Source: Acanthaster planci
Lineage: Eukaryota; Echinodermata; Asteroidea; Valvatida; Acanthasteridae
DNA: 52,582 nt
Assembly: GCF_001949145.1 (NCBI RefSeq)
Contig: NW_019091558.1
Span: forward strand, 106,274 to 158,855
Direction of reading: 5' to 3'
Below are positions 45,120 through 52,582 of the stretch, piece after piece. The first letter of the stretch is position 1, and the number at the start of each line of letters is the position of its first letter. Made by a program: the position numbers and the translations under genes. The notes beneath the pieces were generated by a model that saw only the letters and a list, made by a program, of their open reading frames with translations, searched no databases and was not told the origin of the DNA.

Positions 45120-46600
45120 TTGGAGCTATGAGTATCTACAACTCATATCTACAACTCATATCTACAGGTCAACCCTAGCTGCCATACACATTGGTTTCAA
45201 AATCGGTTCAACTGCCCTTAACCACTTACTGCCAGGGCATTTATCAATGTTTTAGGATGCTGGGCCGGCATAATTATCATTTTTTCCGCTTTCAAAATTC
45301 TTCAAAAATTCATCATTTCATTTAATGGACATTTGGAGCCGCACGAAGTAATCTGTAGGCACTACTCTAAGTTGACAGGTGACCTTCATTGATGCCCGAG
45401 TATTTCAGTCAGGCCTGCAGCCTTGTAAAAAGAGCCCAGATTGTGCGGTGTTATGTAACTTTCTTTTGTTCACAAACCTGGCTTAGTACACAGCTGACCT
45501 CTTTTCAATAGGGGCCAGATTAGCGTGCAGCGGTGCTGTGTGGCTCATCGCTGTGGTCGTGGAGCGCTTTTGTCCCCGGTGGTAATCCGCTCGCTCCGAT
45601 GCCCCAAACCCTGGTATACGATTTCAAAACAAGGCTGGATTATCACCACTTTTGAGAGTGAAAAATGTCAATGATGCCCAGCAGCCTGGTCTTTTGTTCG
45701 GAGTACGGTCTTTTGTTACAGGGCCCTGTTTCCTTTGTCCGAGTTCGGAGACCCTGGCCATGCATATAAAGCATACATCTCCGATTCCAGTGTCCCCGGC
45801 AGGAAGTGGTTAACAACATGATGTTCCATCACCTTTTGTTTGATATGCGTATCCAGTGTCCCCTTGTTGGGAAATTGGTCTGGTCATAAGACCTAAGCTA
45901 GGTTCTCTAGATGCTTTCCTGTCCTTCCTTTGAACCCTAAATAATACCTGCCTTACGCCCACCCATGTCAGGTTGGCCTTTCTCCTGAAAATGGCTACCA
46001 CCTGAGGAGGCAGCAAACTATAGGCTCTCCCTATTGCCGAAGGCCATCTACATCGGGAGCCACATGGTGTTCACCTCATTCCTTCGATTAGCTTCCTGAA
46101 GAAGGATCAGACTCCCTCACCCAATATGTCTGATACCTTTACACTCTCTGCCTCCTTACATCCTGAGGACGATGCGGATAAACTTTAGAGCCCTGTTCAT
46201 GTCCTGAAGTGGTACCTGACTTAAACAATATCATTGGAGGGATGATATTAACCCCATTGCTTATCACTTTCATGAGACCACACAGTCCAGCGGTGTCAGT
46301 ACACTATATCCTGCTTGATGGCTCCAACATTAGATTTGCTAATCCAGTCTGGCCATTAAACTCTGATGAACATAGTCATTACTACGTCAGGGTTCATGAC
46401 ATAAGAGCAGTATCTGCATCTTGGTCTTACTCTCGAGATGTTTCTATTGCAAACATCTACAAAACTGCATGTTAGAAGTCTCCTTCTATCTCCTGCAACT
46501 TGAGGGATGTCCTGCTGAGCAACATCACAAATGGCAGGACAATCCTACTGTCAGCAGCGCAGAGGTCAAAGGGACTTCCTGTAGGATGGACGACAAGTCA
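45120..46600 (+). pseudogene. Tyrosine recombinase of DIRS copy 3, split by a MITE
   Basis: Before 45218 a frame reads STLAAIHIGFKIGSTA, aligned with SALAAIHGEFPDGSS in copy 2. After 45813 the alignment resumes at MMFHHLLFDMRIQCP, aligned with AIHHLLWGMFIERSP. Further on, EGHLHREPHGVHLIPSISFL (46045-46100) matches the copy 2 stretch around WEPLAVHLIPEIGFL. The catalytic block VRVHDIRAVSASWSYSRDVS (about 46395-46450) keeps the HxxR box as HDIR, then IANIYKTAC and KSPS. Stops and frame changes remain even without the MITE. Confidence 0.75.
45218..45813. mobile_element. TTAA-flanked MITE, copy D, inside a DIRS recombinase
   Basis: 596 bp from TTAACCACTTACTGCCAGGG to CCCGGCAGGAAGTGGTTAA, with TTAA at both ends. 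The inverted termini TTAACCACTT(A/C)CTGCC agree at 15 of 16 positions. It is an inverted relative of copy C. The DIRS protein alignment breaks exactly at its edges and resumes in frame when the element and one TTAA are disregarded, which defines the insertion boundary independently of the repeats. Confidence 0.88.
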
Positions 46601-46715
46601 TTATGAAGTTCCTTACCATTTCTTAAATTTATACATTCTTCCTTGTTCATATATAAAAGTGTATTTTCAGCATTTGATGTGTCGTTGCCAACCCCCCACC
46701 TAGACCGGTGCTACT

Positions 46716-46815
46716 CTGCATATGTAGTGACTTTTTGGGTAGGTAGAGTGCCATAGACCCCTTCCCCACATTAAGTCTGGGTCGGGTCTACTAGAGAATA
46801 CCTACCCAAACAGTC
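46716..46815 (+). repeat. Internal complementary region, DIRS copy 3
   Basis: Starts TGCATATGTAGTGACTTTTTGGG and continues to CCTTCCCCACATTAAGTCTGG and GGGTCTACTAGAGAATACCTACCCAAACAGTC. The second part is the reverse complement of the right tip at 46985-47035 with few mismatches. Confidence 0.82.
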
Positions 46816-47040
46816 CTCTCCCACCCGTCCTCCCCACTCTGACTCCGACCTTTTGAGTTGCTTTTGAAAAGAAGGATGATCATGGCAGTGAGGCCGCGCT
46901 GCATTGTGGGAGGTCAGGGTGCACCACAGGTGATCAAATCTTTCCAGCGAATAAATAATACGCACATTGGAAATTTGCATATGTAGTGACTGTTTGGGTA
47001 GGTACTCTCTAGTAGACCCGACCCACACTTAATGTGGAGA
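46816..47040 (+). repeat. Right terminal repeat, DIRS copy 3
   Basis: Runs from CTCTCCCACCCGTCC through GATCATGGCAGTGAGG to TGCATATGTAGTGACTGTTTGGG, with the tip CTAGTAGACCCGACCCACAC. It follows the ICR directly, as in copy 1, and aligns with the terminal repeats of copies 1 and 4. Confidence 0.78.
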
Positions 47041-47144
47041 AGGAATTTGGAATCCACATGTAGGGAAATAGCTCTTCATTTTTACAGAAATGATGTAACA
47101 ACTGACACAGTCACAATTATGCCCCAACCTCATGGAATGAGCCG

Positions 47145-47290
47145 TTTATAAACACTGTATACTCAGTACTGGTCGGAGAGCTCGTGAACAAATTCACAAG
47201 CTTACTTGGTTGGACTCAAACCCATGACTTCCTGCTTACTAATGCAGATGTCGTAACCTCTTGACCACTGAGCTAGCCAGGGTCGGCTGG
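47145..47290 (-). repeat. tRNA-derived SINE, minus-strand copy
   Basis: The reverse complement reads CTGGCTAGCTCAGTGGTCAAG (A box) and GGGTTTGAGTCCAACC (B box), a clear tRNA-like promoter pair. It is followed by AAGTAAGCTTGTGAATTTG and a tail ACTGAGTATACAGTG. A related copy on the opposite strand lies 40 bases to the right. Confidence 0.72.
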
Positions 47291-47324
47291 CCGGTCCGAG
47301 TCAGATGTAGCAGCGGGTACTGCC

Positions 47325-47510
47325 AACTATTATAAGTTGTACTTTGCACCAGGGAGATGTTAATTGTGTGGTTAAGATGTCTGCACTACTAAGCAGGAAG
47401 TCTTGGGCTTGAGTCCCACGAAGTAAGCTTGTAAATTTTTTTGCAAGCTGTCAGACAAACACTGAGTATACAGTGTTATAAATATGTACATTGGGTAAGG
47501 GCAAAAAAAA
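47325..47510 (+). repeat. tRNA-derived SINE, plus-strand copy
   Basis: Contains GTGGTTAAGATGTCTGC, ACTAAGCAGGAAGTC, GGGCTTGAGTCCCACGAAG (B box), AAGTAAGCTTGTAAATTT and CACTGAGTATACAGTG, matching the minus-strand copy at 47145-47290 over about 120 bases. The A box is damaged. It ends in an A-rich tail (gcaaaaaaaatataaataaaaaa). Confidence 0.68.
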
Positions 47511-47993
47511 TATAAATAAAAAATCTAATCAATAATTAACTTCCTGTTTAGTTTACAATCTCTTTAACTGGAGAATTTGATTCTTAATTCTTACATAGCA
47601 AAATGATGATCTTCGTTATTTCAAAAGACATTGCATGAAATATAAACGTGATGCTTTATTACCACGTAATCAAATGCTTTGTCGGCATACTTGTTCAGTT
47701 TGCTAGTCTTTACTTTGTGCATTGATACACGACCGTTCTGTAGTTGTGGCATCACACATTAGTTGAAAAATATAAGTTGTGGGGAGTAAAACACAGGGAA
47801 AAATTTTTTTGACCCCACAACTTTCCTAACAAGAGAAGCACAGTGCAGGCCTACCTCAAAATACTGGCGAGGAAGATGATGATGACTGCCATAAAAACAT
47901 CACTTGTCAAATCAGTTGCACTTTACACAGCACATTAGCATACATAATAAATGCAGTCATCTACAATCTGTACTACTTTAACCCAGTAGGGTA
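47511..47993. other. Non-coding stretch, no recognised feature
   Basis: AT-rich; no domain, RNA or clear repeat recognised. Confidence 0.4.
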
Positions 47994-48385
47994 CAGTCCA
48001 CTAATTCAAGCCCCATTGAAAACAGTGTGAAATCACCATTCTTCAGTTTCTTTACAATTTTCGGGGGGTTAACCAATTACATTTTTAATTGTTCACCCAA
48101 AACAAAGCCAACCCCCCAAAGGTCGAAGTTCCAAAGTCAGCACGCAGCCATTTTCCAAATGGCAATCGGCTACTTTCTCAGTCCTTTGGGAACATTTTTC
48201 AACCATATTTTTTATCTCTTCCGCCCTCAGATGGAAGCCCAAAGAAACAGGGACTCGATCCTGGCAAAGATTTACACAATCTCACCATTTTGGGGGCCAA
48301 ACAATCCCCTTTTTCAAAAGATACTGTGGAGGCACTTTTAATGCTAATGAGCCTGACGGAAATTATTGCTTGAATTAGTGGACTG
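47994..48385. mobile_element. Short MITE with CAGTCCACTAATTCAAG termini
   Basis: CAGTCCACTAATTCAAGCC at 47994 and CTTGAATTAGTGGACTG at 48369-48385 form a 17-bp perfect terminal inverted repeat of a 392-bp element. TA precedes the left end and CA follows the right end, so a TA duplication of mariner type with one change is possible. The interior has no transposase. A diverged match to the terminus (CCAGTTCACTAGTTCAAGGCC) occurs near 30424. Confidence 0.7.
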
Positions 48386-49867
48386 CATCCAGTAGCAACA
48401 ATACACCATTTTGAGATTGTTGCGCAAGCACTTCATGTGTTAATTATTTCACAGATTTGGGTGTGGGCCATAAACATTCTCCACATGTATGAAAAAGTCA
48501 CAGGAAAGGCAAGCTGTATTCTGTAGTTTGGAACTCTTAAAAAATAATTAGATGTTCATTTAAGGGAATCATTTTACATGATGACAGAGATCAAAGAAAA
48601 ACATCACTCCAGGCAAAGTTAATTTTTATTTCGAAATATCTTTTTTTATACTGTCATGTCAATAATGTCAGCACACTCTGTTTTTGTTATCACAAGAAGC
48701 CCATTCTGAATGTTTTAATCTGACTAGCCCAGGCCCAATTTCAAAATCTTTTCAACAATTTCAACAGATTGAGCACAAATGTACATATTTTCATGGAAAC
48801 TGAAACCTTCCTTTTGTGGCAGACCCAGGAGACTTGTCTGATCAGAGATGGGATTTGACCTAGCCTAACCCCACAAATATATTTAGTAGCCTTGTGCAAG
48901 GATAAGCGGCTACCCAGACACAAGGGGGATGTCAGCTAATGAACAGTGGATTAAGCCAAGGAGCAGTTTGTTTGATGGAAAATTTACCATCAACTAGGGA
49001 GACAGGATGATACTGGTATCAAAGCAAGGAAATACGGGGAAAACTTACTAAACAGCACAGTGACTCAGGGTTGACAATAAATCAGTGTAATAAGTTTATT
49101 ACAATAATTATTAAATGAGGAATATCAAAACACCAGGTTTATTTATACATTACACCTCACAAGGCTACTCAATATGCCTCACGTGGTAAACTTGATCACC
49201 TGGCAACTCTTACATAAGCTAGACTGTTACCAAAGGTATTTAATACATATACATGTACTAGCAAGCAGCGATAATCTGCATGGAATGTTAATCTGATCAA
49301 GGCATGATAACCCTCACCATCTAGGGTCAATTAATCCAAAGGATAACCCTTGAAGGAACCAAAGTGCTCCCAGTTACCCTCAAGGCAAGTCAGTTCCAAT
49401 GACACCTGGATCACAACCTAGCCGTCACCCCACCTATGGCCGATGTTAACAGACAGCAAGCAATCCCCAATGAATCACCGTACCACTAGCTCTTAGCCAG
49501 GAGTTAACAACCTACGCTTATGACTGTTCCCTCATTAATCCAGACCCAGTAAACAGTTCACTACTACTACTCCACCTACTGGCCAGAACATTCTGTCTAC
49601 CCATAGCACACTCCACTACGTTCCAGTGATGCTACTGCTGTACGACCTTCCAGCAAAGTAACTGAGCGCGTGCCCTAAAGCACACAATAAGCACCCAGAC
49701 TGACTGCTGATACATGCAACACAGGAATCTATAGTTAATGAGTTAATGACTGTTATCTGTGCCTACCCCTGTTTCACCACAATATGCAACAGAATAGAGT
49801 GTAATCTGCCAACTAGAAGCCATTCTAGCACTTACTGTCACCTCTTTATCAGGAAATGTTCATGTTG
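48386..49867. other. Non-coding stretch flanking the BEL/Pao remnant
   Basis: No protein domain. The part next to the element (about 49050-49860) could hold its 3' LTR and non-coding end, because the element reads leftward, but I could not define LTR ends or a second copy. Confidence 0.35.
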
Positions 49868-49924
49868 TCAGTGTTGCACAGTTTGTGAACATGACCAGTA
49901 CAGGAGATGTAGGTAGTTATAGTT

Positions 49925-50165
49925 GATGTTGCATATTGCTTGCTTTGTAAATGGCAACAAATAAAGAACAACAGGTGCAGTTGGCAATGGCCCAAAGTAG
50001 TCAACACCGGACTTCATGAATGCTGGCTGGCCTGGCTCTAAGCGCTCTTCTGGCAAGTTGGCCATTTTCTGCACCTGGAGGCGTCCTCGGTATCTTCGGC
50101 ACAGCACACATTTTGCTATGATGCTGCGTACTAACTGACTGGCCCTTGGAATCCAGTACGTGCGC
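49925..50165 (-). pseudogene. BEL/Pao integrase segment (zinc-binding end and start of core)
   Basis: The minus-strand frame reads RTYWIPRASQLVRSIIAKCV, LCRRYRGRLQ, KMANLPEERL and SGVDYFGPL. YWIPR...K C..C is the second half of the HHCC zinc-binding domain, and GVDYFGP holds the first Asp of the integrase catalytic triad. The preceding HH pair is lost at the junction. After DYFGP the sequence departs from integrase and reaches a stop at 49868, so the catalytic core is missing. Confidence 0.82.
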
Positions 50166-50169
50166 NGAC

Positions 50170-51000
50170 GACCTTGCCCTAACTGGTATGATGGCCATGG
50201 TGCAGAGACCTGCGCCGGCTCCCATATGGGAACTTGCTCTTTCCTTGCATGGAGCCATGAAGGTGGAACATGAGCTCCCCTGTTCAGTGTTCTTGGGCGT
50301 CTCATGCTTTGGGGACTCCTCCGTTTTCTCCTGCTCCCTTTCCTGGTGAAGCACTGTGGGTTGCAGGGCACCGCAATCCTCACATTTGGCTCTGGCTCTG
50401 CACTGCTTACCAAGATGACCACCTTTAAGGCAGCCAAAGCAAAGTCCCTTTGTCTTCAGAAATTGCAATCTGTCGTGTAGTGGTTTTGCTTTGAGCTTTC
50501 TACACTCCTGCATCATGTGTCCTGGTCCCTCGCAGAAAATCCATGGCTTAGAGCTTGCTGTGCCAGCCGCTGGTTTGGTGCTTGACTCTGGAGAGGCATA
50601 CTTCTTGTTGGTCCTGCTGCACTTGGCCACTCCACAAGCACATCCAATCTTCTTGACTTGATGCCGCTGAGGGTGTCCTAGATGCGTGAATGTTACGGGC
50701 TCCTTCTTGTTCATGACGATGTTTCTCCATCGTTCTTGTACATAGAATGGCAGCTTGGAGACCAATCTTTTAATGTTTTCTGAATACTCCAGAACTCTCG
50801 CCGCATTCATGGCGCACACTGCATTCTTGCATTCCACCAAGAATATGGCAAATGCATCCAGTCCTGATGGATCATCATGTCTTATTTCTGGCCATCCAAG
50901 AGTACACTGAACATAAGCATTGGCCGGAAGATCAACATCTCCATAGCGCTTGTCTAATTCTTTTGAGTGCGGCTGAGTTATGGTGTTCCATATGTGCCAT
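50170..51000 (-). pseudogene. BEL/Pao gag-like segment with zinc knuckles
   Basis: The minus-strand frame encodes a helical gag segment (DAFAIFLVECKNAVCAMNAA, SENIKRLVSKLPFYVQERW). It is followed by WIFCEGPGHMMQEC, a knuckle whose first Cys seems replaced by Trp, then CFGCLKGGHLGKQC (intact CX2CX4HX4C) and CEDCGALQPTVLH. LCFGCL...GH...C...C..C....LLH is the standard BEL/Pao gag arrangement. The segment ends in GLCTMAIIPVRAR, which looks like the first strand of the aspartic protease, cut off before the catalytic DTG. The frame itself is open, but its apparent start lies in the minisatellite and the true gag N-terminus is missing. Confidence 0.8.
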
Positions 51001-51004
51001 CCCG

Positions 51005-51260
51005 CGTCGCATTTTCCAACGTGCGTCGCATTTTTCAACGGGCGTCGCATTTCTCGAAGGGCGTGGCATTTTTCAACCGGCGTCGCATTTTTCGACGGGC
51101 GTCGCATTTTTCAACCGGTGTCGCATTTTTCGACGGGCGTCGCATTTCTCGACGGGCGTCGCATTTTTCAGCCGACGTCGCATTTTTCAACCAGCGTCGC
51201 ATTTTTTAACCGGCGTCGCATTTTTCGACGGGCGTCGCATTTTTCAACTTGCGTCGCCTT
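51005..51260 (+). repeat. Minisatellite, thirteen 19-bp units
   Basis: Thirteen consecutive 19-bp units of consensus CGTCGCATTTTTCRACSGG run from 51005 to 51251 with no change in length, then a broken fourteenth unit. CR and SG positions vary between units. Since 19 is 1 modulo 3, all three forward frames stay open (57-bp, 19-residue pseudo-period), which produces spurious open frames on both strands. GC-rich CGTCGC blocks alternate with T-runs. Confidence 0.95.
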
Positions 51261-52021
51261 TCAATGTGAATAAGCCATTAATCATCAATGGTCAACCTTG
51301 GTCCAGCCGGACCTGACGTTGTTGACGTGGATGCTAAAAGTGTGCGTACATATTTTTAATGATTATGGAAGCGGATAAATTAGCATGTATGCGTCGATTA
51401 ATTGTATGTAAATTTGCGGAGAATTCGAAGCAGCGTTCTCAGGCTGACAGCACAAGGAATGAAAACATATCCATTTCTATAAAACAATGCACAAGTGTTA
51501 TTTCCACGCATGGGCAGCAGGATAGCGATACTAACCGTTCAAAGTCTAACTAGTACATGTACACAAATACTACAGCCATAGGCCAACACTCACTAAAGTA
51601 GGCCAATACCTGATGGCTTTACGATGTCGAAAGACCAAAATTGAAAGAACCTCATCGTAGCTGTAGCCTGTTTCAAAGTAATGACGGACCAATTGATCTT
51701 GTTGTAGGATAGTGTCATTGCCGTCAGTGTTGAAAGCATGTTGTGGTTGTAGCAACGTATACATTTCTACTCAGGTCGGAGGCTATAGCATGTAGGCTAC
51801 AGGCTGTGTTATACCAGGCAAGGTATGGGACGGAGGGGTACCCTCCTTACCTGTCTAATCCGTATACACACTCCAGACTATTGTTACCTAACACATCCCC
51901 CCAAGAAGTCTGTAAAGAATTTCTGAGATTCCGATTAAACAATGACCAACACAAAGGTGGGGGTTCTCTCCGTCCAATAACTTGCTTCAAATGGGCTGTG
52001 TGGAGGTCAAAGTTAAATTTT
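51261..52021. other. Segment between the two minisatellite clusters
   Basis: About 760 bases with no recognised coding or repeat content. It could belong to the same element as the minisatellites, since they bracket it. Confidence 0.35.
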
Positions 52022-52205
52022 TTCAACGACCGTTGAAACGCCCGTTGAAAAATGCGACACCGGCAGAAAAATGTGACGCATTTTTAGACCGGGCGTCGCA
52101 TTTTTCGACCGGTGTCGCATTTTTCAACGGGCGTCGCATTTTTCGACCAGCGTCGCATTTTTTAACCGGCGTCGCATTATTTACGGGCGTCGCATTTTTC
52201 ATTAC
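52022..52205 (+). repeat. Second 19-bp minisatellite cluster with an orientation switch
   Basis: From 52022 to about 52080 the units read in reverse complement (GTTGAAAAATGCGACACCGG). From about 52075 they read forward, with units at 52094, 52113, 52132, 52151 and 52170 at exact 19-bp spacing, then one 18-bp unit and a last partial at 52188. The consensus is that of the 51.0-kb cluster. The head-to-head junction forms a palindromic region. Confidence 0.9.
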
Positions 52206-52582
52206 TTCATCGGGAAGACCTATAGAGGCCAAGATCTCGTCCATCACCGGTACTGCAAGCTTATTATAAAACACTCGAAAACTAGTCTAATAAAGAATGA
52301 AGTTATCTGTTGTGGAGATTCTCACATGTACGGCAACATTTGTCACAGAAAAAAGAAAATTAGACAGAAACGCATGTACATGTACGTGTAACCCCAGGGT
52401 CGATCAAGAATCAGCAGCTACGACGAAACAGCCTTTTCAAACAATGACCCTTTTCAAACCCAAATCTACATGCAGTCCTCGAGACCTTTGGAAGTCATTT
52501 CGTTGAGTAATTAACACAAGCCCCCCCCCCCCAAAGAAAGATAAATGATGCCCATGACCAGACGGCCTTCACCGGGAGAATG
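52206..52582. other. Non-coding stretch to the window end
   Basis: No recognised feature apart from a C-run at 52521-52531. Confidence 0.4.

Larger units (their letters stand above)
41068..47040 (+). mobile_element. DIRS-type retrotransposon, decayed (copy 3)
   Basis: A 6-kb decayed element with a truncated left inverted repeat (41068-41115), unrecognised gag-side sequence to about 43190, an RNase H tail (44790-44890), a tyrosine recombinase split by a MITE (45120-46600), an ICR (46716-46815) and a right terminal repeat (46816-47040). The left repeat segment AGCGTGGCCTTGCTGCCATGATC pairs with the reverse complement of GATCATGGCAGTGAGGCCGCGCT at 46877-46899. RT motifs were not found, so the central part is deleted or beyond recognition. 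Confidence 0.75.
49868..51004 (-). mobile_element. BEL/Pao retrotransposon remnant (gag joined to integrase)
   Basis: Read on the minus strand, a gag-like segment (51000-50170) is followed at once by an integrase segment (50165-49925). The protease core, reverse transcriptase and RNase H that should lie between them are missing. A single N at 50165 marks the junction. The 5' side stops at a 19-bp minisatellite. The zinc knuckles and the YWIPR...KC..C integrase motif are of BEL/Pao type. Confidence 0.82.

Noticed and set aside
50852-51316. Long forward open frames encoding ASHFSTGVAFFDGRRIF-type repeats
   Set aside because: Produced by the 19-bp minisatellite, which keeps all three forward frames open; no start context or domain. 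The same applies to the N-terminus of the minus-strand frame ending at 51107.

Overview
The window reads as intron-rich metazoan DNA, probably from a marine invertebrate; I cannot fix the phylum from sequence alone. It is AT-rich and gene-poor, with long introns. It is packed with decayed transposable elements typical of such genomes: tyrosine-recombinase (DIRS-type) retrotransposons, a BEL/Pao retrotransposon, a CR1/L2-like LINE, tRNA-derived SINEs and TTAA-flanked MITEs. No bacterial-type operon, CRISPR array or intact tRNA/rRNA gene was seen.

One host gene is supported: a plus-strand formin (actin-nucleating FH1-FH2 protein). It is split into four visible coding exons at 9767-10450, 27768-27895, 39449-39566 and 40654-40825. 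The intron phases (1, 0, 1, then 2 at the open end) join without a break into SH3-ligand motifs, a short polyproline FH1 and the first part of an FH2 domain. The second intron appears to use a GC-AG splice pair. The rest of FH2 was not found in the last 12 kb, so the gene runs off the right side; its 5' end is also unresolved.

Layout: 0-3 kb holds a tRNA-like SINE and the 3' half of a DIRS element (copy 1). An internally deleted LINE lies at 5.1-6.3 kb on the minus strand. The first formin exon is at 9.8 kb. A mariner/pogo-like non-autonomous element lies at 11.7-12.8 kb. From 13.9 to 26.6 kb is a large, old repeat domain rich in the palindrome TGACGTCA. Its left part (13.9-20.0 kb) and right part (24.6-26.6 kb) are in opposite orientation, around a 4.5-kb spacer that contains an assembly gap inside a MITE. 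The 30.8-37.4 kb stretch is a near full-length DIRS element (copy 2) with inverted terminal repeats and an internal complementary region, itself interrupted by a probable solo LTR. A further DIRS fragment (copy 4) and a TTAA MITE precede exon 3. After exon 4, 41.1-47.0 kb is a third decayed DIRS element whose recombinase gene was split by another TTAA MITE. The right end carries two opposed SINE copies, a short MITE, a BEL/Pao element reduced to gag plus integrase, and a 19-bp minisatellite in two clusters.

Apart from the formin exons, everything recognisable is mobile or repeated DNA, mostly broken by stops and frameshifts. The nesting (formin intron, then DIRS, then solo LTR; intron, then DIRS, then MITE) gives a relative order of insertions.
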